A stretch of DNA of 64,000 nucleotides from Acidithiobacillus acidisediminis (GCF_023277115.1 NZ_JALQCS010000001.1:2226001-2290000); one strand, 5' to 3'. Shown: positions 33,303 to 41,312, numbered from the stretch's first letter. Notes: a model not told the origin generated them from the letters alone. Translations and numbers: made by a program.

Positions 33303-33676
33303 GTAACCACTATGCCAAAGCGATAACCATCCCCAAGAGAAACCAGATGACTGGCAGGAGTGGCGATCCAGCGGTGGATAGACCACACCATTTGTCGTCT
33401 TTTTTGCACGTCGATTCGAACGTAACGCATGCCGCGAATCCGTTTCCCGTGATGCGTTGGCGTTATGATTATTCGTATCTTTTCGTTTCCAAAGTAAAAA
33501 GATTCCAGTCCAATGTTGTTAGCACCAATCGACACTTGAGAAACGCTGCCAAAATGATTTATTGGAGTAGAATGCATGAAGATCATGGTGCCAACGTTGG
33601 CGTTTGCCATCGCCAACGCAGGAACCATCATCAAACCGAGCGCCATACCACATATAGCCTTTCCCAACATCGTCAT
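33251..33676 (-). CDS. Small exported protein coupled to pilL
   Basis: A 141-aa protein with a signal peptide (AICGMALGLMMVPALAMA|NANV) and a basic beta-rich mature domain (IRGMRYVRIDVQKRRQ). ATG 33676 overlaps the pilL stop (ATGA). Its 3' end overlaps the opposite-strand lipoprotein gene. No family recognised. Confidence 0.6.
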   Translation of the reverse strand: MTMLGKAICGMALGLMMVPALAMANANVGTMIFMHSTPINHFGSVSQVSIGANNIGLESFYFGNEKIRIIITPTHHGKRIRGMRYVRIDVQKRRQMVWSIHRWIATPASHLVSLGDGYRFGIVVTHNPPGSIAHPTGKNTS

Positions 33677-34515
33677 TCCCCACCCCCAGCGCCACTGATC
33701 ACCACGGTATTGTTCGCCGTATGAAACACCGCATGGACGTTCGCGCCGTTGGCGGAGAGCGCCTGGATGACCTGGGAAACCGCTTTCCGGAAGCCACCGC
33801 TGAAAGTGGTGGTGTTCGGAACCGTCCAGTCCTCCGGCACCTGCCACACTACCGTCCAACCGGATTGCTCCGCCCACTTCTCCAGATCCGTCAAAATGAG
33901 GTCGCCGCGGTTCAACACGAATACAGGGCTGGCTCCGGCGAGAGATGGCATGGCAACGACGCTGGCCGGTCCCACATGGAAATTCGGCGGCAAGGATTCA
34001 GACAGGTGGCCGGAGGACGGCAAAGGCTCTGTCACCTGTTGCGGCATGGCCGAAGCTGGCGAAAGCTTCTCCTGCTGGTAACCGGCAAGCTTTGGCGCGG
34101 CAGAAACCGTAACCGGGACCCGTTCTACGGGTGGCGTCCACAACGTCAAAATCTGCTGATTCCACCACAGCGCGCCGTGCAGCCCTGCCTGGCGCAATTC
34201 CTCGCGCAAAGCCTGCGTCCAGTGCTCCTTGACCATGGAACCCATGACCACGATCGGAAACTGCAGACTTACGCCAGGCTTGCTGTAGACCTTCCAGCCA
34301 GCCGGCAAGGTCTGCCGAAGAGCAGCACGAACCGTCACCGTGCCCTTTCGCAAGTTCTTCGCCGCATGCGCCACACCAAAACCATGCACCGCAAGTGTCG
34401 GCTGTGTCTCCAGACTCTTGCGGAAACCCGACAGGTCTGGTCCTGGCGGAGGGGCCGACACGGTAATGGCCGGCGGCGTGGCGACGCGCAGTGGCGGTAC
34501 GAGAAACTGATACAT
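33673..34515 (-). CDS. pilL: PilL/TcpQ-like pilus biogenesis protein
   Basis: A 280-aa protein with two copies of a TcpQ-like module. The first (residues 55-130) includes VRAALRQTLPAGWKVY and LREELRQAGLHGALWW; the second (205-275) includes LEKWAEQSGWTVVW and VIQALSANGANVHAVF. This module links the secretin to the cell wall in type IVb pili and occurs at the C-terminus of R64 PilL. No signal peptide is visible at ATG 34515 (SD GAGGGG). A GCTATACC element lies 43 nt upstream. Confidence 0.7.
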   Translation of the reverse strand: MYQFLVPPLRVATPPAITVSAPPPGPDLSGFRKSLETQPTLAVHGFGVAHAAKNLRKGTVTVRAALRQTLPAGWKVYSKPGVSLQFPIVVMGSMVKEHWTQALREELRQAGLHGALWWNQQILTLWTPPVERVPVTVSAAPKLAGYQQEKLSPASAMPQQVTEPLPSSGHLSESLPPNFHVGPASVVAMPSLAGASPVFVLNRGDLILTDLEKWAEQSGWTVVWQVPEDWTVPNTTTFSGGFRKAVSQVIQALSANGANVHAVFHTANNTVVISGAGGGE

Positions 34516-34558
34516 ACGGGTCTATCCCCTCAAAAGCAGTGAAATCCGAATCCGGTTT

Positions 34559-34566
34559 GGTATAGC
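34559..34566 (-). promoter_or_regulatory. GCTATACC element upstream of pilL
   Basis: Exact minus-strand octamer 43 nt before the pilL ATG, in the gap after trbB. Confidence 0.6.
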
Positions 34567-34614
34567 CAAGAGAAAAAGCGATATGAGATAACCAACCACC
34601 ACAACCGGGACGGG

Positions 34615-36657
34615 CTAGATCTTCCCCTCGCCCAAAAACAGCATGTCGGATATGCGACGCCCGGCAGGAGCTTTCGAATCACGGGCAATCTGCACCACCA
34701 CGTCCACCGCTTCCTGGATCAGGTGCATCTGCGATGGGACACCCGCTTCCTGGCAAAGCTGGTCTAATCTGGTGAGTGCACCGGTCGGGTTGTTGGCGTG
34801 CAGCGTGGCAAGCCCGCCTGGGTGGCCAGTGTTCCAGGCCTTGAGTAGAGCCAGCGCCGCCCCGTCGCGCACCTCGCCCACAAAGATGCGGTCTGGACGG
34901 TAGCGCAAGGTCAGCTTCAGCAAGCGGGTCATGTCGATGCCGGCGTCTGGGTCAGTGAGCATCTGCACCGTATTGGGTGCGTTACATACAAGCTCGCGCC
35001 CGTCCTCGATGATGACAATTCGCTGGTCTAAACCAGAGATTTTTGCTATATGGTCGGACAGGGCGTTCAGGAAAGTGGTTTTTCCTGAGTTATGATGGAC
35101 TATAAAATCGCCATCCACATAAAGATGGTCACCATCTATCTCAAACCCATAGTATTCACCATACCCATGCGGCTCAATGGTAAACGCTGAACGGCTCCAG
35201 GAAGATGCTTTCTTGCGAACATCCGCCTGTTTTCTCGGTATCCGCGTTGGTATTTCGTGTAGATTCCCAGATAGTGTCAAGCTGAAACCCATGTGGCCAG
35301 CCTTCTTGGATTTCGTCAAACACTTCTTGATGCAAACTCCAAAGGAAAGCGATTCAGCCAAAAAAGCAACGTCTTTGGCTAGTACCGGGGATGCCGTGTA
35401 ATAATTAAAGGAATTGTTGGGGTCGTAGTGCCCATCGGTATCAAGCAGACCAGCGAGAAGTTGTAACCTTACCTCCCTGTCGGCAGCTTTATACTCAGAT
35501 GGGATAAACTTCTCCCAACCCCGCTTATTCATCAAACCAAGAGCGCGCATGTCCATTACAAGCCTGTTTGCGCCTTTCCGACCATGCTTGCCCTCTTTCT
35601 GCACCAAGAAGTAAGAGTGCTTTCCATTTTTCCAGTGGGTAGTAACCCTCACTTTCAAATCGTACTTCTCTGCTTGCCTGTATACCTCATCAACAATCTC
35701 TTGGTCGGATTTCGTCACCTGAACAGAACCGAGCAAGCAACCATCGCCAATCAAGACGCCAAGAAAGTATGGGTCCACGATAAGCGGCTTTGATGCTCCA
35801 AACGACTCAATCCCTGTCCGGCGTAGCTTATAGGCAATGCTGTCTAAAACCAGACACCGTAAGCGTTGAGAACGTGGGTGTTGTGATATATGCTTGTAGG
35901 CTTCCTCAGCAGTTATCTCCAACTCATGAAGATTGCCTCCAACTATGGACTTCCCACTTAAAGGCAGAATATGTCCTGCGTTGACCACGAACGCATCACC
36001 CTTGCCCGGTTGTATCCGGTACATCTGGTCTTGGCCTCGATGTAGGCGAACAACTGTCCGTGGCCTGCTGTCCGGCCCCATAACCTTATCGCCAACCACA
36101 ACATCCTCTACAGGCTTGATAGACCCATCTGCCATCAAAATAGGATGTCCTTTTGCGTGGCAGCCCGTCCCACCACTCACCAGGATATTCTTCCGCCCAT
36201 CGATGGCAGCAACGAGTTTCCCGCGCTGTTCTTCGGTCAGAATCCCGGAACTAACGTAATCGTCCAGCGTAAAAATCTTCGTTGCCGGCAACCGGATGGC
36301 AAACGTCGGCGTTGGCGTCAAAGGCGGAATACAGCCCGCAAAGCGCGCCCGCCGGAACTCCGGTGGCATGGCGCCCTCGACAATCGGCTTGTCACGCCCC
36401 ACCGTGGTTTCCCGGTAACTTGCCATGAGCCCCAGCAAATTGACCGCCTTGGCCGCCGGCATCAAAGTCAACTCGGTGATACCCTGACCATGCCGCTCGA
36501 CCAAAACCCGCCCATCGTCGTTCAGCATGATTTCGACAGCAGAAGGATCCTCAAAAACCGCGCAAATCTCCGAACCCAGAATCCGGCGCATCTGCTCGAT
36601 CAGACGCGCATGCTGTTCCGCCTTTGCCTTGTCTATGGCGTGCAGGGCATCACTCAT
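34615..36657 (-). CDS. trbB: TrbB/VirB11-family ATPase interrupted by an intein
   Basis: Traffic ATPase of the conjugation apparatus. Exteins of 165 and 157 residues join to a 322-aa protein, the normal TrbB size. The N-extein has FEDPSAVEIMLNDDGRV and ends SGGTG; the C-extein starts SGKTTFLNAL, so the intein splits the Walker A P-loop (GGTGSGKTT). The C-extein also carries IIEDGRELVC, RYRPDRIFVGEVRDG (Walker B) and LATLHANNP. ATG 36657 overlaps the preceding RHH gene. Activity requires protein splicing. Unlike RP4, it is separated from trbC by the pil locus. Confidence 0.93.
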   Translation of the reverse strand: MSDALHAIDKAKAEQHARLIEQMRRILGSEICAVFEDPSAVEIMLNDDGRVLVERHGQGITELTLMPAAKAVNLLGLMASYRETTVGRDKPIVEGAMPPEFRRARFAGCIPPLTPTPTFAIRLPATKIFTLDDYVSSGILTEEQRGKLVAAIDGRKNILVSGGTGCHAKGHPILMADGSIKPVEDVVVGDKVMGPDSRPRTVVRLHRGQDQMYRIQPGKGDAFVVNAGHILPLSGKSIVGGNLHELEITAEEAYKHISQHPRSQRLRCLVLDSIAYKLRRTGIESFGASKPLIVDPYFLGVLIGDGCLLGSVQVTKSDQEIVDEVYRQAEKYDLKVRVTTHWKNGKHSYFLVQKEGKHGRKGANRLVMDMRALGLMNKRGWEKFIPSEYKAADREVRLQLLAGLLDTDGHYDPNNSFNYYTASPVLAKDVAFLAESLSFGVCIKKCLTKSKKAGHMGFSLTLSGNLHEIPTRIPRKQADVRKKASSWSRSAFTIEPHGYGEYYGFEIDGDHLYVDGDFIVHHNSGKTTFLNALSDHIAKISGLDQRIVIIEDGRELVCNAPNTVQMLTDPDAGIDMTRLLKLTLRYRPDRIFVGEVRDGAALALLKAWNTGHPGGLATLHANNPTGALTRLDQLCQEAGVPSQMHLIQEAVDVVVQIARDSKAPAGRRISDMLFLGEGKI
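35089..36162 (-). other. Intein with LAGLIDADG homing endonuclease in trbB
   Basis: In-frame insertion of 358 codons. It starts with Cys1 (CHAKGHPILMADG, block A) and ends FIVHHN with the penultimate His and terminal Asn; Ser is +1 in the extein. Block B (AFVVNAGHILPL) is visible. Two endonuclease motifs, FLGVLIGDGC and LLAGLLDTDGHYD, retain the acidic residues, so both splicing and homing may be active. The codons look more AT-rich than the exteins. Confidence 0.93.
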
Positions 36658-37135
36658 TAGGGGCTACATCCACTACGTTCGGAAGCCGCTCCAACGAAAG
36701 CCGTTCCTCCAAAAGCTGCGCGATCTTCCGCATGGCACGGGGACGACTCCCATCAAAACCAGTGGCTGCTACCTGCTTGATGAACCGGTCGTACCGGGTC
36801 AGCGCCGAAGACTGCACCGCCTCCGCCTCGTCCAGCGTCGGCTCCGGCAGATGCAACAGCATCAGCTTCACAAACAGATCGAACATGGCCACCAGGGTAT
36901 CCAACTCCGACAGCACAGCCTCGATATCCCCGCGACCAGCCAGAATGGTTGCCACCATGCGCCGCTCAAAAGAGCGCAAGTCACTGTCCTTCTGCTCCCT
37001 GGCCGCTTCGATCCCCCGAAGCGCGTAATCCGTCACCAGAGCGTTCTTCGAGACACCACGCTCCTTCGCCTCCGCCTCGATATGCTGGGCATAGCCGCCC
37101 AACAGCTTCACATTCGCATGTAACATGGCCGACAT
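36650..37135 (-). CDS. RHH-type regulatory protein heading the trbB operon
   Basis: A 161-aa protein with an N-terminal ribbon-helix-helix-like segment (VKLLGGYAQHIEAEAKERGVSKNALVTDYA) and a helical C-terminal domain (VLSELDTLVAMFDLFVKLMLLHL). It overlaps the trbB start by 8 nt. A GCTATACC element is 31 nt upstream. It could be the regulator of the transfer genes or a relaxosome accessory protein; the evidence is position plus fold pattern. Confidence 0.6.
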   Translation of the reverse strand: MSAMLHANVKLLGGYAQHIEAEAKERGVSKNALVTDYALRGIEAAREQKDSDLRSFERRMVATILAGRGDIEAVLSELDTLVAMFDLFVKLMLLHLPEPTLDEAEAVQSSALTRYDRFIKQVAATGFDGSRPRAMRKIAQLLEERLSLERLPNVVDVAPNE

Positions 37136-37166
37136 CGCCCATACTCCTCATCGCTATCACCGGTTT

Positions 37167-37174
37167 GGTATAGC
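37167..37174 (-). promoter_or_regulatory. GCTATACC element upstream of the RHH-trbB operon
   Basis: Exact minus-strand octamer 31 nt before the ATG of the RHH gene. It marks the 5' end of the minus-strand transfer module. Confidence 0.6.
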
Positions 37175-37328
37175 GAAGCGGAGGGGGGATGCGGGTATAT
37201 GATTCCTTTGCTGCACACGCATTCGTGTATAGCAGGGGGCCATGGCGCGGAGCCTGGCTGCCGATGACCGGGCTTCTCGAACCGGAAAGAAAAGCGCAAA
37301 ATCTCTCGCAGAGTGAGGGACAGTACCT

Positions 37329-38174
37329 GTGGAGGATGCCTTGCCAAAGTTCACCGACGAACTGGATCCAGATATCCGGAACATCCTGCTCGCGCAAATC
37401 CGCAATCTCTGGACCCATGCCAGCACTGCCCTGGAGGGGAATAGCCTAACCTTGGGAGATACCGCCTTCGTTCTGGAGGAAGGACTCACCATCAGCGGCA
37501 AGCCCATCAAAGACCACGAGGAAGTAATTGGCCACGCACGGGCGATTGACTTGATCTATGGCATGCTCGACCGCAATGCCCACATTCGGGAACCAGAGAT
37601 TTCCGCTCTGCACAAAGCCGTTCAAACCGAAGTGGTTATGGACATCTACCAGCCTGTCGGAGCCTGGAAAAAGGAGAGCAACTACACCAACTACATCGAC
37701 CAGGACGGCAAACAGAAATGGCGGGAGTATCCAAGACCTGAATACGTCCCACACCTCATGGCCGAATGGATGCAAAAGCTCAACAGCCAGGATACGCAAA
37801 GACAATGCCCAGAAAAAAACTATGCGGATCTGCATTTGGAATTTGTTTGCATACACCCGTTCGCCGATGGCAATGGACGCATGGCACGCCTGCTTTCCAA
37901 TGTACCCATCCTACGCTCCGGACTCCCGCCAATCGTGGTGCCGAAAGAAGCACGCAGGGAATATATCAAGACCCTGTCCGACTACCAGCAGACCGTCCCA
38001 AATTTGGCAGATCTAAAGCAATTGTCTGACTTGCCCAATAATCCACAAAGAGAACGGTTCCACACACTCTGCAAGGGATTCTGGAAACCAATCATGGAAC
38101 TCCTGCAGGAAGCAAAGAAAAAACAGTTAGAGCGGGATCGAAGAAAAAAGAGAAATGCGGTAGAGATAGAATAA
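37329..38174 (+). CDS. Fic-domain protein with N-terminal inhibitory motif
   Basis: A 281-aa Fic protein; family members transfer AMP or other phosphate-containing groups to proteins. The active loop is HPFADGNGRMAR near residue 177, with all catalytic residues. An N-terminal STALEGNS motif matches the [S/T]xxxE[G/N] inhibitory helix of self-regulated class II Fic proteins. A Lys/Arg-rich tail (KKKQLERDRRKKR) ends the protein. GTG 37329 has GAGGGA upstream. It is transcribed away from the transfer operon. Confidence 0.88.
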   Translation: MEDALPKFTDELDPDIRNILLAQIRNLWTHASTALEGNSLTLGDTAFVLEEGLTISGKPIKDHEEVIGHARAIDLIYGMLDRNAHIREPEISALHKAVQTEVVMDIYQPVGAWKKESNYTNYIDQDGKQKWREYPRPEYVPHLMAEWMQKLNSQDTQRQCPEKNYADLHLEFVCIHPFADGNGRMARLLSNVPILRSGLPPIVVPKEARREYIKTLSDYQQTVPNLADLKQLSDLPNNPQRERFHTLCKGFWKPIMELLQEAKKKQLERDRRKKRNAVEIE

Positions 38175-38205
38175 GCGTTCCACACCTACCATCTGTTTTG
38201 TTTCT

Positions 38206-38577
38206 TCATTGTAGTTGGATATTTTTTAGGTCAGCGAATATCTTCTTGTTTGTAGTGAGCACTTGAGTGGAAAATTCCCGAGTTATTTCCGTATCAAGCC
38301 GATAGTCGGCTACGATCCGGTTGGTGTGCGCTACACGAAGACGAGTAGCAAGGAGCTTCAACTCACGGTTAAGACTGGTTTTGAACGCTTCCTGCAATGC
38401 CACATGCGAGCCAATGTCGGAAAATTGTGGTAGCCCCATACACTTACTGACATCTATACCCAAAGAATATATTGCATAATACGACCTGGAGATAATGTTT
38501 CGGTAATTGATTTCAGAATCGGCTAACTCTGAAGATTCTATGGCAAGATCCAAAAAATCTTGAGGTGTCACACTCAC
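38206..38577 (-). CDS. HEPN-like small protein
   Basis: A 123-aa all-helical protein with NYRNIISRSYYAIYSLG in the first helix pair and RLRVAHTNRIVADY in the last, the pattern of HEPN proteins (the latter includes Rx4H). HEPN proteins can be RNases of toxin-antitoxin or defence systems, or substrate-binding partners of nucleotidyltransferases. Its ATG overlaps the stop of the TPR gene (ATGA), so the two form an operon. Confidence 0.65.
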   Translation of the reverse strand: MSVTPQDFLDLAIESSELADSEINYRNIISRSYYAIYSLGIDVSKCMGLPQFSDIGSHVALQEAFKTSLNRELKLLATRLRVAHTNRIVADYRLDTEITREFSTQVLTTNKKIFADLKNIQLQ

Positions 38578-39263
38578 GATGGCAACCCCATAAAAGATAC
38601 CACCAACCGATCAATATCAATGTGCTGATCCAACAATGATTCTGCCAGATCATAATCTAACGCGGCCAGCGTCTCTGGATCGACAGATCCAAGAACATAA
38701 TGTACTATCCTGTCGTCCAATACGAGTATTCTGGCCCCGCCAATCAGATGGCCTCTATCGACCAGCATATTGCCGGCAATCTGCACAGCGCGAGACACCA
38801 CTGAATCCGTTAGACCAAAGCGTTCTGAGGCTGCCGGAATATCCCGCTCCTGGTGGTTCACGGAAGAAAAATTACCAGCAAGCTGATATTTCCCCATACG
38901 AAACAACTCGGTGGAAATCATATCGTGCATCTGCGGATATTCAGACAATTGAAGAAAGACCTTTTCTGCCTCTTCAAAGAGGCCAAGGCTTAACAGACTG
39001 GAACCGTAATTCCACAAAACCGTCTCTTTCATGCCACCAGCATTCAATGCGCATTCAAACGCTTTAATGGCTTTGTCCTTCTGCATCCGGATGGTTTCCA
39101 ACATGCCCTCAAGCATCAACCCACCCGAAGGGTTTACACGCTTCACTGAACCAATTTCTTTTTCGGCCCTTGCGATCGCCAATGTGTCGCCCTTCCTTCG
39201 GTCATGTCGAAGACCGCTCAAATACTCAATTAATTCATTGGTTTTCTCAGCGGGATTAGGCAT
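38574..39263 (-). CDS. TPR-like helical protein coupled to the HEPN gene
   Basis: A 229-aa soluble helical protein with tetratricopeptide-like pairs: GLMLEGMLETIRMQKDKAIKAFECAL, then TVLWNYGSSLLSLGLFEEAEKVFLQL. The C-terminal half is alpha/beta, ending around ALDYDLAESLLDQHIDIDRLVV. It may be an antitoxin, sensor or scaffold for the HEPN protein. No recognised family beyond TPR. Confidence 0.6.
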   Translation of the reverse strand: MPNPAEKTNELIEYLSGLRHDRRKGDTLAIARAEKEIGSVKRVNPSGGLMLEGMLETIRMQKDKAIKAFECALNAGGMKETVLWNYGSSLLSLGLFEEAEKVFLQLSEYPQMHDMISTELFRMGKYQLAGNFSSVNHQERDIPAASERFGLTDSVVSRAVQIAGNMLVDRGHLIGGARILVLDDRIVHYVLGSVDPETLAALDYDLAESLLDQHIDIDRLVVSFMGLPS

Positions 39264-39359
39264 ATAGCCTCTCTTCGGGCTGGGGAAGGAGAACGATACA
39301 GTTCAGAGGCGCAATCACAGGGTAATTCTAGAACAGGGGATGGCCGCAGGCAACCACCA

Positions 39360-39433
39360 CCCTATGTGAACCCTATGTGAGGGAAGAAAGCGATTCCCCT
39401 ACCCTGGCGCGCTTCGCTTTCCCTCACGAAGCG
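39360..39433. repeat. Tandem 10-bp repeat and inverted repeat in an intergenic gap
   Basis: CCCTATGTGA occurs at 39360-39369 and 39371-39380. An inverted repeat CGCTTCG-N10-CGAAGCG follows at 39410-39433. The gap (39264-39454) lies between two minus-strand genes. There is no T-tract, so a simple terminator is unlikely; it could be an operator or a transfer-origin-like site. Confidence 0.5.
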
Positions 39434-39454
39434 ATCTAGCAGGTGTAACGTCTC

Positions 39455-40459
39455 CTAGTGCAACCTCACTGGTGGGACTGTACCCCCTGTCGACACACTC
39501 CATAGCACCGTCACTCCCAGATCACTCAGTGCCGCCATGAGATGGCGCGAAAACCGCTCCCGGTCGATTGGCGGACCATCATGCTGCAATCGGCTAAGCC
39601 GTCTCTTTGGCTGCTTTTTTACCTGAACATAGACGTCGATCCTGCCGTCCTTCAATTCCTCTAGGAGTATCCTGGAGCCCTTCACGTCAATGTCGTCCTC
39701 GGTGATCCAGCTTCGCAGGGCTTCACGAATATGCAGGCTCATGTTCACCATCATCTGCTCGACCGGATCGGCCATGCCGCCCGTGTCGAGATCCAGGAAT
39801 TTCATCAGTGGCGCCATGTAGCCCATGCTATTGCTCTCCCAGCCGACACTCTTCACCATAGCCTGCCGCAACCGCTCCAGATTCGGCCACTCCAGGTATC
39901 CGTTACCAGAAAGCTCAACACGCCCCACCAGGACGTGCAGGTCTGGAGTGAAGTTCACCCAATACTTCCAATGGTGCGGCGCTGTCTGATCCGGAGTGTT
40001 GAGGCGGAAAAAGGTCACAGGATTTGTGTCGCGCAACCGATGGATGCTCTGCGGTACGGGAAACCACACCACTTTGGCTCGACCCACGAGCACTCCCTCA
40101 TCCTTGAGCACTTTCGCCAGATGCTTGCGCTCCAAAGGCGTACAGGTGCCTCTCCACGCTGGTAGCAGAGGGAGTCCAACAAGCGCCGTATGCTTGCCAT
40201 TGGTGTACTCCTTCTCGCAAGACATGCTCATTGTTGCCTCCCATAAAAAACGCCAGGCGTCGACGAGACCATCGGCCCGGAGCGTCTCAAATAGGGCATT
40301 GAGGACTTCATGGTCGCCAGACTCAAGGATGTTGTACATCTCCATCATGAGACGAGGAGAGGCTTCTTCCTTGGCTTCCTCATTTTGCCCTATCAAATCC
40401 CTAACCAAAGGCATAAGCACATCTAGCCACTCCTGAACACGGGAATTCCGTTGGGCCAT
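39455..40459 (-). CDS. Hypothetical 334-aa protein
   Basis: A soluble acidic protein with no signal peptide or membrane segment. It has a Trp-rich centre (LPAWRGTC .. KVVWFPVPQSIHRLRDTNPVTFF .. HHWKYWVNF) and a basic patch near the C-terminus (QVKKQPKRRLSRL). ATG 40459 has AGGAGG upstream. No family recognised. The cytoplasmic character and unusual length suggest an element-specific function such as replication or regulation, but nothing in the sequence proves it. Confidence 0.6.
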   Translation of the reverse strand: MAQRNSRVQEWLDVLMPLVRDLIGQNEEAKEEASPRLMMEMYNILESGDHEVLNALFETLRADGLVDAWRFLWEATMSMSCEKEYTNGKHTALVGLPLLPAWRGTCTPLERKHLAKVLKDEGVLVGRAKVVWFPVPQSIHRLRDTNPVTFFRLNTPDQTAPHHWKYWVNFTPDLHVLVGRVELSGNGYLEWPNLERLRQAMVKSVGWESNSMGYMAPLMKFLDLDTGGMADPVEQMMVNMSLHIREALRSWITEDDIDVKGSRILLEELKDGRIDVYVQVKKQPKRRLSRLQHDGPPIDRERFSRHLMAALSDLGVTVLWSVSTGGTVPPVRLH

Positions 40460-40591
40460 GGATCCTCCTACAGGTTTTTTCGGTATTCTACCACAATTCC
40501 CGAAGTAGCGGACTTTGCAGGAGGGGTAAACCTCGACAAATCCAACGCCTCAGAGTCACAATGAAGCATCCCCGATCCAACGGAGGTTCCC

Positions 40592-41143
40592 ATGCTCGAT
40601 CAGACGGTCATTGAGAAGCTTGCCCGGGTAGGACTCACCGTCTATCGACCTGATCCGGACGCCGGGCATCATCCCCTGTCCTTATATCTCTCCCGCATCC
40701 CTGCCGGGTTTCCCTCTCCTGCCGATGACCACATCGAGCGCAGCCTGGACTTACATGAACACTTGCTGGCCCATCCTGACGCTTCCTTCTTTCTGCGAGT
40801 CTCTGGTGACTCCATGCTGGAATATGGCATCCATGATGGGGATCTCCTCATTGTCGATCGCGCGGTGCGGGCCAAAGACGGGATGATCGTCGTGGCCGCC
40901 CTGGACGGGGAACTGACGGTAAAACGCCTGGGACAACATGACGGGCGCCCTGCCCTGCTCCACGGGAATGACCGCTATGCTCCCATTCCCATCCGCGAGG
41001 GCCAGGGTCTCGTGGTCTGGGGTGGTGATCCACGTCATTCACAGCTTTACGCAATGACCCTGGCTCTGGTGGATGCCCTGGGCCCCACCGGCCCGCTTTC
41101 CGTGCGAGCTATACCATTCTGTACTCCCTTTATCTTGCGTTAG
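40592..41143 (+). pseudogene. umuD: UmuD-like S24 peptidase gene, frameshifted into an umuC remnant
   Basis: UmuD is the self-cleaving subunit of the SOS mutagenic polymerase. Residues 1-145 look normal: AG cleavage site (RIPAGFPSPA), catalytic Ser in RVSGDSML and Lys in LTVKRLG. At 41019-41027 a 2-nt loss (or equivalent) breaks the expected VWGVVIHVIH end, which is still readable in another frame up to a TGA at 41055. That TGA overlaps ATG 41054, which begins MTLALVDA like UmuC, but homology ends after about eight codons. The frame runs on to 41143. Confidence 0.75.
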
Positions 41144-41178
41144 TATTTTTCCTATAAAATATTACAAAATGTTGCAAG

Positions 41179-41231
41179 GTGGGTATAAAAATATACCCGG
41201 TTTCGGAAACCGGGTATAAAAATATACCCAC
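41179..41231. repeat. Nested palindrome with duplicated GGGTATAAAAATATACCC
   Basis: Two identical 18-bp units (41181-41198 and 41212-41229), each an inverted repeat GGGTATA-AAAA-TATACCC, flank a 13-bp hairpin GGTTTC-G-GAAACC. The whole 53-bp segment is itself nearly symmetrical. It lies between the umuDC remnant and a convergent gene, in AT-rich DNA. Likely a multi-site operator or partition/replication site. Confidence 0.75.
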
Positions 41232-41243
41232 TTTGCCCTCCAG

Positions 41244-41272
41244 ACGAAGAAAAACCGGCACATGGCCGGTTC
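41244..41272 (-). terminator. Rho-independent terminator
   Basis: On the minus strand: ACCGGC-CATGT-GCCGGT followed by a T-run (TTTTTCTTC), 41 nt downstream of the gene that stops at 41313. Confidence 0.75.
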
Positions 41273-41312
41273 GGTGCTGCTTGAGAAAGCAGGAACCCCA
41301 GAGGGGTTACGA

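Noticed and set aside
41105-41120. Plus-strand GCTATACC at 41108 as a ninth regulon site
   Set aside because: It lies inside the umuD/umuC remnant frame, is on the plus strand, and no plus-strand gene follows at a suitable distance.
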